DNA from: CAVPNY01 sp963706905
GTDB taxonomy: Bacteria; Chloroflexota; Anaerolineae; Anaerolineales; UBA4823
Reading direction: 5' to 3'
DNA length: 64,000 nt
Assembly: GCA_963706905.1 (NCBI GenBank)
Contig: CAVPNY010000022.1
Coordinates: 1 to 64,000 of the forward strand
In this document: positions 1 through 8,595 of the stretch, piece after piece
Layout of the letters: each line of letters opens with the position of its first letter
How positions within the stretch are numbered: the stretch's first letter is position 1
Position numbers and translations under genes: made by a program
Notes under the pieces: model-generated
Seen by the model: the letters and a program-made list of their open reading frames with translations, nothing else
Database searches by the model: none
Told to the model about the DNA's origin: nothing

Positions 1-169
1 CGCTGTTTTCACTCCAGGCGCGATAGATCTCCCCAAAGGCGCGGATGTTCCATGAAGCGACCAGCAGGTTCTGATCGGCGATCTTGGGCGGCAGACCGCT
101 GGATTCGATCCGGCGGCGCAATCGGGCGATATCCTGGACAACAGTGGGGGGATAAGCAGCATAATTCAT
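1..169 (-). CDS. Endonuclease/exonuclease/phosphatase-family protein, 5' part only
   Basis: This is the N-terminal ~56 codons of a minus-strand gene that leaves the window at base 1. The ATG at 169-167 follows an AGAGG ribosome site by about 5 nt. After a short basic helix the translation reads NLLVASWNIRAFG, which matches the first beta strand of the EEP fold (DNase I/exonuclease III/endonuclease superfamily); the Asn in SWNI normally helps bind the catalytic metal. Substrate cannot be told from this piece. The next gene upstream, the MFS exporter, points the same way and ends 66 bp away. Confidence 0.6.
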   Translation of the reverse strand, partial: MNYAAYPPTVVQDIARLRRRIESSGLPPKIADQNLLVASWNIRAFGEIYRAWSENS

Positions 170-234
170 TTCAGACCTCTAAAACGAACTTCATAGCAAA
201 GGTATCTTACCGGTCAATTACATCTCCGCATTGT

Positions 235-1458
235 CTACTCCAGTTTCCTGATCCATGGCGCGAGCAGGAAAAGTAAAGCAGAGATGGTTATCATAATCAT
301 TGCGTTAATCTGGACCGTCATCGGTGGGCCAATCCGGGAGGCGATCGTGCCGTTGAGCAGAGACCCGAGCGGCATTAAGCCGAAGAAAACCAGGGTATAG
401 ATCCCCATCACCCGCCCGCGCAGCGAGTCAGCCACATGCGTCTGCACCAGGGAGTTGCTCATATTGGCCAGGATCATGAAACCCAGGCCAGCAGCAAACA
501 GCACCAGCAGGGTGACCGGAATCTGGCGGACGGTGGAGAGGGTCAGCAGAGAGATCGGCAGGAGAAAGCTCCCAACTGTCAGCAAGCGCCCCTTTCCACG
601 AAAATGACCCAGGGAAGCGATCATCAGGGCTCCAGTCAAGGCGCCCAAACCACGTGCCGATACCATAAATCCGTTGGTTGTCGCGTCCCCTCCCAGCACG
701 TCAACCGCCCAGGCAGGGATCAAGGTGGCGAAACCCAGACCAAACAGGCTGACCATGCCCATATTGAATATCAAAACGCGAATTGTGGGGTGACGGGCAA
801 CATAGCCCAGCCCCTCGCGCGCGTCTGCCAGGGCAGACGTATAGCGAACTTCCTGGTTGGATGGGGCGAGATGCATGCGAAGTAAGGCTGCTATGACCGC
901 CAGGAAGCTCAAAGCGTTGATTGTAAAACACCATTGCGGGCCGAAAGCAGCGTATGTCAATCCCGCCAGGGCAGGTCCGAGAACCGTACCGGCGTTAAAC
1001 ATGGTCGAGTTCAAGGCGATGGCGTTGGTCAGATAGGACCGGTCGACCAGATCGGTGACAAATGCCTGGCGGGCTGGGGCGTCGAAGGCGTTGGCGGTGC
1101 CCAGAAGAAAGGCCAGAATCAGGATGTGCCAGGCCTGAACCCGGTGGGTGAAGGTCAGGATTGCCAGGATGACAGCCAGGATCATCATCACTGTCTGAGT
1201 GATGATCAGCAGGCTGCGGCGTGGGATGCGGTCTGCTATGACGCCCCCGTACAAGGTGAACAACCAGGAAGGGGCACCAGCCATAAAACCCACATATCCC
1301 AGGTAGGCTGCCGACCCGGTCAGCTCGAACATGAGATAGCCCTGGGCGGTGGACTGCATCCACGTGCCGAAGAGGGAAATTAATTGGCCGGTGAACCACA
1401 GGCGATAATTAGGAAAACGTAGGGCTGCGAAGGTGCGCCCCAGGATGGGTGCGATCAA
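235..1458 (-). CDS. MFS transporter (EntS/MFS_3-like exporter)
   Basis: A 12-helix major facilitator. It opens with FAALRFPNYRLWFTGQ and GTWMQSTAQGYLMFELTGS, typical of the MFS_3/EntS-like drug and siderophore exporters, followed by the intracellular-loop motif GGVIADRIPRR. About 407 residues, normal for the family; substrate unknown. The open frame can be extended to an ATG at 1491, but that lies well inside the upstream gene. A TTG at 1458-1456 overlaps the TGA of the upstream YbjQ gene in a TTGA arrangement and gives the expected short N terminus, so I chose it. No clear ribosome site precedes it, which fits translational coupling. Confidence 0.85.
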   Translation of the reverse strand: MIAPILGRTFAALRFPNYRLWFTGQLISLFGTWMQSTAQGYLMFELTGSAAYLGYVGFMAGAPSWLFTLYGGVIADRIPRRSLLIITQTVMMILAVILAILTFTHRVQAWHILILAFLLGTANAFDAPARQAFVTDLVDRSYLTNAIALNSTMFNAGTVLGPALAGLTYAAFGPQWCFTINALSFLAVIAALLRMHLAPSNQEVRYTSALADAREGLGYVARHPTIRVLIFNMGMVSLFGLGFATLIPAWAVDVLGGDATTNGFMVSARGLGALTGALMIASLGHFRGKGRLLTVGSFLLPISLLTLSTVRQIPVTLLVLFAAGLGFMILANMSNSLVQTHVADSLRGRVMGIYTLVFFGLMPLGSLLNGTIASRIGPPMTVQINAMIMITISALLFLLAPWIRKLE

Positions 1459-1787
1459 ACTGGCTCGACAACCACAGCTGTGCCATAGCAAAGTACTTCC
1501 GTGACACCGTCCATGACTTCGGTGGCATCATAGCGCACACCGATCACCGCGTTCGCCCCTAACTCATTGGCATGTACCAGCATCAGCTCAAAACCCTCGG
1601 AGCGAGTTTTTTCGCATAATTCGGTAAACAGAGTGATATTACCGCCAACGATTGTTTGCAGTGAGGCTCCGAAAGTGCCGAAAATTGATCGGGACCGGAC
1701 GGTGATGCCGCGCACCACGCCCAGATTTTTGGTAACCCGGTAGCCAGCCAGGGTCAGAGAAGTCGTGGTCATGCTGTTTTCGATCAT
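1455..1787 (-). CDS. YbjQ/UPF0145-family protein
   Basis: A 110-residue soluble protein with the hallmark YbjQ layout: TTTSLTLAGYRVTKNLGVVRGITVRS at the N terminus (in two halves), an amphipathic helix, then ELGANAVIGVRYD and a final strand ending in VVVEPV. The family forms pentameric rings and is sometimes called heavy-metal-binding; the cellular role is not settled. The start at 1787 is preceded by AGGAAAT 5-8 nt upstream; a longer frame to 1853 overlaps the lipoprotein gene and was rejected. Its stop overlaps the MFS start. Confidence 0.85.
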   Translation of the reverse strand: MIENSMTTTSLTLAGYRVTKNLGVVRGITVRSRSIFGTFGASLQTIVGGNITLFTELCEKTRSEGFELMLVHANELGANAVIGVRYDATEVMDGVTEVLCYGTAVVVEPV

Positions 1788-1806
1788 ATTCAATTTCCTG
1801 TCAGGT

Positions 1807-2541
1807 TTATTCCCCAGTCGGTGGGAAGAATTCGAGCGAGGAGAGCACCGCATCCATCACAGGCCACCCGTCTACCTGCCAGACGCTGCCTTCTGGCGTA
1901 TCGGGGATCATTGCAATGGCGTAGAATAACTGCTTATCATCGGGTGCAAGCACAACCACCAATCCAGAGACATTCTCGCCTCTTAATTCGCCATGGACGA
2001 TGGCTGCCACCCCATCATGCCCATCAACTGGATTGGGGAAGATGGGTTCCGCAGTGAATGTGGTGAAACTTTTGGAAATATTATCCAACAATCCGATGAT
2101 AACCCGTTCTAGTGAACCGTATTCGCGGGCGGTGAAACCAGACAAAGAGACTGCGAAGTCAGTATCCTCGTTGAATATGGTAACCTGATTTTCGTGCATC
2201 CGAATTTCATATCCTATCAGGTTGCGGAAAGAAAAACCACCCGGCTTCACGTAAGTGTTTTCGCCAAATTCCGGGGTAGGAAATCTTGGCAGAGAGGGAT
2301 CGCGGGTAGGTGTCGGGGCGAGGGTCACGGTGGGGGTTGGCGTGGTGGAGGCAACTGGGGTAGGGGAGGGGAGCGGGGTATCCGTCGGCCGGGGAGTTGG
2401 TGTTTGGGTCGCGGTGGCTGTGATGGTTTGATTGAAGGGAGCCATGGGGGTAACCCCGACACAGCCTGCTATCAACCAGCCCGCCAATAGCAAGCCGGCA
2501 GATACTTTTAATAACAAAGACCCCCTGACCTTAGAATTCAT
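1807..2541 (-). CDS. Lipoprotein with Thr/Pro-rich linker
   Basis: 244 residues. The N terminus is a lipoprotein signal (basic MNSKVRG, hydrophobic core LLLAGWLIAGC; Cys27 would be lipidated). Residues ~38-80 are a low-complexity linker of repeated TPTP/PTPT units, a spacer common on Chloroflexota surface proteins. The globular part (~90-240) shows strand-rich motifs such as EIRMHENQVTIFNEDTDF and a repeated GLVVVLAPDDKQ-like segment; I do not recognise the fold. It is likely anchored on the outer face of the cytoplasmic membrane. It has its own sigma-70-like promoter at 2562-2590. Confidence 0.75.
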   Translation of the reverse strand: MNSKVRGSLLLKVSAGLLLAGWLIAGCVGVTPMAPFNQTITATATQTPTPRPTDTPLPSPTPVASTTPTPTVTLAPTPTRDPSLPRFPTPEFGENTYVKPGGFSFRNLIGYEIRMHENQVTIFNEDTDFAVSLSGFTAREYGSLERVIIGLLDNISKSFTTFTAEPIFPNPVDGHDGVAAIVHGELRGENVSGLVVVLAPDDKQLFYAIAMIPDTPEGSVWQVDGWPVMDAVLSSLEFFPPTGE

Positions 2542-2561
2542 CAGGCACTACCCTTGACTTA

Positions 2562-2590
2562 AGCATACTTGATAACGGTTTAATTGACAA
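2562..2590 (-). promoter_or_regulatory. Sigma-70-type promoter for the PT-linker lipoprotein
   Basis: On the minus strand TTGTCA (2590-2585) and TATGCT (2567-2562) are separated by exactly 17 bp. The -10 lies about 20 bp upstream of the lipoprotein ATG at 2541, so the leader would be short. Spotted by eye; not tested. Confidence 0.5.
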
Positions 2591-2687
2591 GCAATCCATC
2601 CGATCAAGGTATTCAGGCGCGGAAATGCTCACCTGGCCTGACTCTTCATCCTCCGAGAGCAAGCCAGACTCGCCCAAAGATAGCCGC

Positions 2688-2972
2688 TCAGTAGGCGGAG
2701 ATCTCGCCTACTTCCTGGACATCGACCGGGACGCCGTCGATCGAGGTTGGGATCAGGTCGGTTTGCAAGAGCTGATCAGGCGAAACTTTACTGGATACCA
2801 TCACTACCAGCGCCAGGTCAGGAGTGGCTTCACCGCCGACGCGGCGGTAACCGATGCCTACGCCAACCACGTTGGCCATGCTGAGCAGCTCGTCTTCGTG
2901 GGCGCGCTTGACGGCCATGACGTGCTCGGTCAGGTCATGAAAATTGGAGAATGGATCATTCTCTAGGTTCAT
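2688..2972 (-). CDS. Stand-alone protease-propeptide-like protein
   Basis: About 94 residues, no signal peptide. The core (ELLSMANVVGVGIGYRRVGG, then DLALVVMVSSKV, then a P-x-x-x-DGVPVDVQEVGEI tail) is a clear paralogue of the first ~95 residues of the serine protease encoded just upstream (2969-3979). It lacks any protease domain. The ATG at 2972 overlaps the TGA of the protease gene (ATGA), so the two are translationally coupled; a longer in-frame start at 2990 lies deeper inside the protease gene. It could act as a separate propeptide, chaperone or inhibitor of the protease; that is inference. Confidence 0.65.
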   Translation of the reverse strand: MNLENDPFSNFHDLTEHVMAVKRAHEDELLSMANVVGVGIGYRRVGGEATPDLALVVMVSSKVSPDQLLQTDLIPTSIDGVPVDVQEVGEISAY

Positions 2973-3979
2973 ATGCTCACTTGCAGGCAATCCAGCACGG
3001 CCTGGATGGGATTGATGATGGTTGATTGGTTCGATCCGGCAAACAACAGCCCAACTGCTTTTAATTCCGTTCCATGGACCACCAGGGAACCGGAATCGCC
3101 GCCCTGAGACATCGGGCCAGCGACGATCTGGTTTTCGAAGCGAGCTGTCTTTCCAGCGCCATAACTGACGTTGACTGTCGAGTTCAGCAGGGTCACTTCA
3201 CCGGTGGTGAAAGCGGTGGTGCGACCAGACTTGCGTAGAGGCATGCTCAGCGTGGCTTCCAGCGTGCCCTGTACAACCCCGATTTCGAGGATCTCATCCA
3301 GGACATCTGCATCATTGATCGGGCGGGCGACGGCTGCGTCAGCCAGATTGATGGCCTGGGGATTGGAGCGGGTAACGTTCAAGCGGTGATGGGAGCCTAG
3401 CAGGTTGGCGATGGCATTGCCCAAGCTGGCATAACCATTCGCCAGGCTGCAGCCTCCCGGCTCGCCGCTAAACTCGATCGGGCAAAAGCGCTCGAGGGTG
3501 GCGATGGTATCGGCTGCCGGGGTGCCGCCATCCACCGGGCCGGGCTGCAAGATGGCATCCCCCGGGGTGGCGTCGTTGCTGTTCGCAAGCACATGGTTGT
3601 TGGAAAGGATCAAGCGGATATTGGTAGCGCGGTCGCGCACAACACAACCCAACGTGCCGGCTGTGATCTTATAGTGACCGATGCTGATTCCCCCGGGAGC
3701 CGGGCGTTGGCGATCAGTGCGGGAGGCCTGGGCGCGAATCTCCCCAACCTGGATCACATCCACGGCCACGCCGGTCATCTTGCTGGGGAGCATGGCTTCG
3801 GGTGGCAAAGCTGCTACCGGCAGCTTGCGGCTTACCATGACCACGATGCTCATCTCAGTTGTCTTGGTCTGTCCCACGGTCTTATATCCAACCCCCACTC
3901 CCACCACGTTGGGCATCGAAAGCAGCTCTTCTTTGGCTTGTTCTTTGACTTGATTAATCTGATTTTCAGGTAGCATCAT
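2969..3979 (-). CDS. Trypsin-like serine peptidase with N-terminal NVVGVGVGY domain
   Basis: 336 residues. Residues ~1-95 form the domain shared with the downstream gene. From ~105 a chymotrypsin-fold region begins: ITAGTLGCVV, then NNHVLA with candidate catalytic His129, and SQGGDSGSLV with candidate nucleophile Ser296. The catalytic Asp is not obvious; Asp residues near 155-165 or in LADAAVARP are candidates. No signal peptide is visible, which is usual for this group of bacterial S1-like proteins. The ATG has an excellent ribosome site (AGGAGG, ~4 nt spacing). An extended -10 (TGATACAAT) lies ~75 bp upstream. Substrate unknown. Confidence 0.8.
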   Translation of the reverse strand: MMLPENQINQVKEQAKEELLSMPNVVGVGVGYKTVGQTKTTEMSIVVMVSRKLPVAALPPEAMLPSKMTGVAVDVIQVGEIRAQASRTDRQRPAPGGISIGHYKITAGTLGCVVRDRATNIRLILSNNHVLANSNDATPGDAILQPGPVDGGTPAADTIATLERFCPIEFSGEPGGCSLANGYASLGNAIANLLGSHHRLNVTRSNPQAINLADAAVARPINDADVLDEILEIGVVQGTLEATLSMPLRKSGRTTAFTTGEVTLLNSTVNVSYGAGKTARFENQIVAGPMSQGGDSGSLVVHGTELKAVGLLFAGSNQSTIINPIQAVLDCLQVSI

Positions 3980-4103
3980 TTTCCTCCTGCCAGTTCAGGC
4001 TGGCGAACTTGTATGGAACCGATACCATTTATCGTGAAAATCCCCATCGAACCTTTGTGATTGTATCACTTCTCGCCTGGAATGAGATAGATATAGTCCT
4101 TAT

Positions 4104-4973
4104 TCAGGCAAATGGATTGCCACGGGAGAGGGTGACTCCTTTTCCGGGCAGGTAGGAAAGTCCCAACAGTCCTGATGGCTCAACGGCGAGAGTTTGGAGC
4201 CAGATGATCAGCGGGCGAGCCAATCGCCGGCCAACGGTTTTGCGCATAGCCGGTAACGCCCGTCCTGGCTGGACCAGGCTGAGGCGAGTGGCGCCCAGTG
4301 AAAATTCAATGTTCTGGATGCCTGGTAGGGGGAGATGGCTGATCGGATCCGGATCGGTACCCGTCAGCAACCGGTAGCGGGCAATGCTCTCTTCCAGGCT
4401 GCGCACGCCCAGGGTGATGCCGGCGACGCCAATAACCTGGTTTTTGTGCCCCTCAGAGGGGGCAGGTGGGACTCGCAGCTCACGCATTGTGATGTCATCG
4501 ATCAAGAATGGCAAGTCGACTGTTGCGGGGATTGCAACGCGCCAGGAGACCTGCTGCCCGTCAGGGCGGATGCGCCCACCCGGGAGAGGTCCTTCCATGA
4601 TCAATCCACCACGCTGCAGGGCGGGAAGCTCCAGGTCGAGATCAGCAGCATGCAGGCAGTAGTCGCTCAATCCATATCCCGCGGCAATGCTGGCCTTGAA
4701 GCGGCGGCTGAAGGCATTATCTCGGGCTGTATACAAGGAAAGCAAGCCAACTCTTCGCAGCAGGACCAGCAGACGTTGGCTGAGGCGGTTTGTAGTCGCT
4801 AGCAGTTCCAGGTAAACACCATCCGCAAAGGAAACCAAGGCGTTGTGGGTAAGTCCACCGGCGTGGACGCCGCCGGGCGTCACGGTGAATCCCATCTGGT
4901 TGAACTGCCGGATGGCCGTGGGCAGCTCACTGACTACCAGCACCACATGGTCCAAAGCGAGCAGGGAGGTCAA
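4104..4973 (-). CDS. Glyoxalase-like (VOC superfamily) domain protein
   Basis: About 289 residues. The N terminus LDHVVLVVSELPTAIRQF with its metal-ligand-type His, then GFTVTPGGVHAGG and GVYLELLA, matches the Glyoxalase_3-like branch of the vicinal oxygen chelate fold. A second, weaker copy starts near GVAGITLGVRSLEESIARY. Reaction unknown; such proteins act on lactoylglutathione-like or ring-cleavage substrates. The frame runs open back to 5129 inside the neighbouring gene, but a TTG at 4973-4971 overlapping that gene's TGA, with AGGGAG upstream, gives the natural N terminus, so I used it. Confidence 0.8.
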   Translation of the reverse strand: MTSLLALDHVVLVVSELPTAIRQFNQMGFTVTPGGVHAGGLTHNALVSFADGVYLELLATTNRLSQRLLVLLRRVGLLSLYTARDNAFSRRFKASIAAGYGLSDYCLHAADLDLELPALQRGGLIMEGPLPGGRIRPDGQQVSWRVAIPATVDLPFLIDDITMRELRVPPAPSEGHKNQVIGVAGITLGVRSLEESIARYRLLTGTDPDPISHLPLPGIQNIEFSLGATRLSLVQPGRALPAMRKTVGRRLARPLIIWLQTLAVEPSGLLGLSYLPGKGVTLSRGNPFA

Positions 4974-5479
4974 CTCGATTTGCGCTCCCTGCGCAGAACC
5001 ACTGCCTGGATGATGATCCCGAGGATGAGTAAGATGAAAAAGATAAAACTGGAGGAATCCAGGGTTGGATCGACGGCCTGGGTGATCATAAATGCCCCGA
5101 CCAGAGAGGAAAGGACGATCAAAGCCCAATCAAATAGAATTGAAACCAGGATTAGACCCAGAACCCCCCCGATAATAAATGGGATCCAGGAGAAACCCTG
5201 GCTGCCAACGCCCAGCAAGTTGATCAGCTCAATGGCGACATAACCGCCGCCCAGGAAACCCGCGATGGCAACCGCCACTGATTGGAGTAATAACGCCAGA
5301 CCGGCCCCAAGCAGTCCCGCGACAATACCGACCATAATCAGAAGCCAATCCGAGGCTGCGCTAAAAAACTGTCCGGCCAGCAAGTAGCCTGCCGCAAATC
5401 CGATCACGCCGACCAGCAACCAGTACATCTTGCGGCCAAAACCCAACAGGGCAAAACCAAGTATTAATCTGATCAGCAT
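4970..5479 (-). CDS. DUF4203/TMEM198-like membrane protein
   Basis: 169 residues, almost entirely hydrophobic, with about seven predicted membrane helices and a basic tail (RRERKSS). The regular Gly-rich helices (LLVGVIGFAAGYLLAG, LLIMVGIVAGLLGAGLALLL) resemble DUF4203 proteins, whose role in bacteria is unknown. It starts 3 bp after the DUF2277 gene ends and its TGA overlaps the TTG of the VOC gene, so the three are co-translated. Confidence 0.75.
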   Translation of the reverse strand: MLIRLILGFALLGFGRKMYWLLVGVIGFAAGYLLAGQFFSAASDWLLIMVGIVAGLLGAGLALLLQSVAVAIAGFLGGGYVAIELINLLGVGSQGFSWIPFIIGGVLGLILVSILFDWALIVLSSLVGAFMITQAVDPTLDSSSFIFFILLILGIIIQAVVLRRERKSS

Positions 5480-5481
5480 GC

Positions 5482-5688
5482 TTAGCCTCCTTTGTTCACC
5501 AGGACAACCAGCAGGCTGCGCGTCGTTTCACTTACCTGGTGCACTGCCTGATCGAAGGCAGCCTGGTTGGCGCGGGAAGGTTGACGATAACCGCTAATTT
5601 TCCGAATATATTGTAACGCAGCCGCCTGTATTTCCTCCTCTGAAGGAGTCTGTCCAGGCTGGCGAAGTTGTTTAATACTGCGGCACAT
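5482..5688 (-). CDS. DUF2277 family protein
   Basis: 68 residues beginning MCRSIKQL and containing EEIQAAALQYIRKISGYR-x-PSRANQAAFDQAV, the diagnostic pattern of DUF2277, a small all-helical bacterial family of unknown function whose members are about this long. The ATG at 5688 has AGGAGGA five bases upstream; the longer open frame to 5802 overlaps the ACT gene and was rejected. Confidence 0.85.
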   Translation of the reverse strand: MCRSIKQLRQPGQTPSEEEIQAAALQYIRKISGYRQPSRANQAAFDQAVHQVSETTRSLLVVLVNKGG

Positions 5689-5701
5689 TTTGTCCTCCTG
5701 A

Positions 5702-6082
5702 TTACTGGATGGTATGGCCGGCGGCTGTAAGAACCTGGATAGCCGCATCCAGCTGCCCGACTTGTACCAGCACATAATCCGTGTCATACGTAGAAATTGC
5801 AAGCAGGCTGATTCCGGCCTCGGCCAGCGGGAGGGCTACCGAAGCCAATACGCCGGTTAGCGTGAATTCGAAGGAGCCTTCAAATTTGAGCAGACGCCAG
5901 CCGGACTGGTATTGAATGCCGGTTGGGAGGTTTGCTTCAGGACAGACGATGGACAGCTCTTGGCGTGTGCGGGTAACAGAAAAGAAGCTAACTTGGGACA
6001 ACCAGGGCGGCAGCGGATCATCTGGGGGCAGGCGGCAGATGGCGTATCCATCGGGCAAGATTGTAAGGTGGAGTGCATGCAT
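5702..6082 (-). CDS. ACT-domain protein (CASTOR/ACT_7-like)
   Basis: About 126 residues. The C-terminal half (FEGSFEFTLTGVLASVALPL, then EAGISLLAISTYDTDYVLV and a final helix) is a classic ACT domain of the ACT_7/CASTOR type, which usually binds amino acids or cytosine-like effectors. The N-terminal half resembles the partner domain seen in these two-domain proteins. An in-frame TTG at 6112 would add ten residues; I prefer the ATG at 6082. It precedes the DUF2277 gene by 13 bp. Confidence 0.8.
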   Translation of the reverse strand: MHALHLTILPDGYAICRLPPDDPLPPWLSQVSFFSVTRTRQELSIVCPEANLPTGIQYQSGWRLLKFEGSFEFTLTGVLASVALPLAEAGISLLAISTYDTDYVLVQVGQLDAAIQVLTAAGHTIQ

Positions 6083-6174
6083 TTCAATCGCACAAGAGCT
6101 GATCTGATGCAAAAGACATCAGGAGATTTTATCACCTACTCCGACTGACCGGGTGAAGCAAGTTCACCAAAGTA

Positions 6175-8514
6175 TTATTTCTCAGATAATTTGATCTCCA
6201 CCTGGAAATCTTGAGCTGCCTGGATCTCAGCCAGTGCCAGCGGAAATACCAGATAGTGTCCGGCAGGATATTCATAGTTAGGGTCTTCGGGAATTTGCAG
6301 CTCAGACAGCGACTCATTAAATGGGTGCAGGTCGATGGGTGCAGATGAGCGAATCGTCAATTGAGGCCCGTTGGCGATCTGCCAGGTCCATCCATCCGGG
6401 AGCCGCGTAGATAGATAGCGCTCTCCCCAACCAGGTGAAAAACGCTGCCAGGGATCAAGCACCAGGGGAATCTGGGTAGTCAGGGGAGCATGAAGCTGGT
6501 AATCAACGCGCAATCCTTGCGGGATGATGGTAAAAGTCTTTACCGGGCTGCCTCCTGGATTGGTTAACGTCAGGCTATCGGTCGAGAACTCTGGATAGTA
6601 AGGGTCCCAAGGAGGCGATCCATCGATAAATGCGCCTGGCACACCGCCTGGGTCAGCCGCATCTCCGGCGGTCAGATCCCAGGTGGAGGGATCAGCCTGG
6701 CCAACCAGGAACTGGCTGGTGGGAGCGATCAACTGGTGGGCTTTGCCGTCGATCACATGATACAAAGCCATCAGGCGACCTCCAAAGAGATCGAAGACTG
6801 CCAGCGTCTCAGTCGTGGCAAGCAGGCAATCCGGGAGCTCATCCTGATCAAGGTCGGCGCCGCATTCCTGGAGCGGTTGGGGGGAGTTTGCCCAGGCGGC
6901 TGCAAGCCGCATCGCGCCTACCTGGCTAGAGTACACCGCGCGCAATCCAACCAGCTCATCCGGTTCCGGTGGCAACGGCGCGTAGAGCGATTTGACAGCC
7001 TGCCAGGCGGCAGTCCTCAGCGGCTGATCTAAATTCATTCTGCGCATACTGGTCAGCGAGTCCGAATAGGGGGGGAAGGGCGTGGTCTGATTTGCACCCT
7101 GTTCGTCAAAGGGTAAATCAACTCGAAGATTCGGTGGCAGAGATACCAAGTCAGCAGCCCGCAGGACATGCATCCAGGGGTGGGCGGCGATATAGAGCAG
7201 GCTGGCCTGGCTGGCTTGCGGATCGCCGAAAGCACTGTCTACCAGACTGCCGCCCAGAACTAACAAGTGCGGCTCTTGCGGGTTTTCACCAGCCTGCAAG
7301 GCGTTCGACAGCAGGTCCCGGCGGAGATCGAACGACAGCCCTTCAGAGGTGGCTGCCTGATTCGATCCAGAAGTGGGGATCTGAATCAGACGGGAGCCCT
7401 GCCAGCGGGAAGAACCGCTGGAATTCGATGCCGTAAAGATCAATGCGTAGCCGTCGGGGATAGTTGGCGGTAGGTTAGGCGCGTAGATCAGCTGGCTGAC
7501 CGGCAGGTCAAATTGAGTGGCAGTCGTGCGGCTGTCTTGAACTGCCTGATCGGTTGCCCAATCAGGCAGCCCTTCCGGGAAATAAGGAAAGGAAGGCGAC
7601 CCAGGGACGGCATCAGGGAGGATGACCAGTCCATCTTTCGCCAGGGATTGAAGGTCAGGAATTCCACCGACCAGGTCCAAAGCCGACAACCAGGTCGGAT
7701 TCTTCATATCAAGTAATGTGACCGGTACCTGATACCGGCGGACATTCTGCAAGAGCACATGCAGCCCATGGTGCTCGCCGAAAGGCCCGGTGTGGGCGCC
7801 ATCCCAACGCCGGAGTGCCTGAGCGGGGGTATAGGCCGGGAAACTGTTCCAGAAGGCAAGGAGCAGGTCGGCTTGAGCAGGCGGCAGGCTATCCGTTCGA
7901 ACGGGACCCAGGTGATCGGCGGGTGTAGGGCTGCCAGCCGGTAGGATGAACGTTTCTAAAGAGAAGCCTTGTGCCGTGGATGGAACGCTCGCGGCGTTGA
8001 TCGACACAACCAGGCTGTCCAGCCAGGGGTAGCGCACCACGCGTGGGATCAAGTTTTTCTGAAGGACTGGTTCTGTCGAAAGACTATCCGGCGGGGAAAA
8101 AGCCTGGGGAGGGCCGACGTGTGGGATGACCAGCAGGATATCCCAATCGATCTCAGCCCTGGCTTCAAAGGGCAGCGTATCCGTCCCACCGGGATCGGTA
8201 TCCAGCGCCAGGTACAGGTCGGCCTGGGTGTCTGGGGTGAGCTCGAGCAGATCAAGGCGCACCTGGAAGTCAGAACCAGCCAGACGGGTGTACAGGGCGA
8301 TCAGGTCGAGGTCAACCTGGATGGAATCTGCTGGAGCCAGGGTGCGCAGGTCGCCATATTCCCAGGCGCTCTGTGGGCTGGTCAGATTTGCCGGTGCGCA
8401 AGCCGTCATTGCGATCAGACAGGATAGAATGATCAGCCCGAGTAATGGAAGAGGCGGGTGGTTAAATTTCCTCAGACCTTGCGAATTTGTTAGTAGTACG
8501 TCAGTACTAGTCAT
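6175..8514 (-). CDS. Large lipoprotein of unknown function
   Basis: 779 residues. A hydrophobic stretch at ~22-38 ends in MTACAP, a lipobox whose Cys (~39) would be lipidated, so the protein sits on the outer surface of the membrane. The remainder is rich in Pro, Asp and beta strands with sections such as LYLALDTDPGGTDTLP (dockerin/EF-hand-like look, not a clear match), a segment resembling polysaccharide deacetylase-like barrels (VTLLDMKNPTWLSALD, VILPDAVPG), and a C-terminal immunoglobulin-like region. I do not recognise the family as a whole. Divergent from the LGFP-like lipoprotein gene at 8596. Confidence 0.7.
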   Translation of the reverse strand: MTSTDVLLTNSQGLRKFNHPPLPLLGLIILSCLIAMTACAPANLTSPQSAWEYGDLRTLAPADSIQVDLDLIALYTRLAGSDFQVRLDLLELTPDTQADLYLALDTDPGGTDTLPFEARAEIDWDILLVIPHVGPPQAFSPPDSLSTEPVLQKNLIPRVVRYPWLDSLVVSINAASVPSTAQGFSLETFILPAGSPTPADHLGPVRTDSLPPAQADLLLAFWNSFPAYTPAQALRRWDGAHTGPFGEHHGLHVLLQNVRRYQVPVTLLDMKNPTWLSALDLVGGIPDLQSLAKDGLVILPDAVPGSPSFPYFPEGLPDWATDQAVQDSRTTATQFDLPVSQLIYAPNLPPTIPDGYALIFTASNSSGSSRWQGSRLIQIPTSGSNQAATSEGLSFDLRRDLLSNALQAGENPQEPHLLVLGGSLVDSAFGDPQASQASLLYIAAHPWMHVLRAADLVSLPPNLRVDLPFDEQGANQTTPFPPYSDSLTSMRRMNLDQPLRTAAWQAVKSLYAPLPPEPDELVGLRAVYSSQVGAMRLAAAWANSPQPLQECGADLDQDELPDCLLATTETLAVFDLFGGRLMALYHVIDGKAHQLIAPTSQFLVGQADPSTWDLTAGDAADPGGVPGAFIDGSPPWDPYYPEFSTDSLTLTNPGGSPVKTFTIIPQGLRVDYQLHAPLTTQIPLVLDPWQRFSPGWGERYLSTRLPDGWTWQIANGPQLTIRSSAPIDLHPFNESLSELQIPEDPNYEYPAGHYLVFPLALAEIQAAQDFQVEIKLSEK

Positions 8515-8595
8515 GGTATGATTTAATTGTAAATGAAAATTTACTCTTGGTCGACAAGATTAACATTATGCAGATAGCCTGACCAGGTAGGGTGG
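8515..8595. promoter_or_regulatory. Divergent promoter region between two lipoprotein genes
   Basis: An 81-bp AT-rich gap between divergent starts (8514 minus, 8596 plus). It contains a GTAAAT-GAAA-ATTTAC stem-loop at 8530-8545. No convincing -35/-10 pair could be fixed on either strand. The plus gene has an AGGTAGGG ribosome site a few bases from its ATG. Confidence 0.4.

Noticed and set aside
436..1383. Several plus-strand frames of 149 codons opposite the MFS gene
   Set aside because: Shadows of the transporter; no ribosome sites or protein-like patterns.
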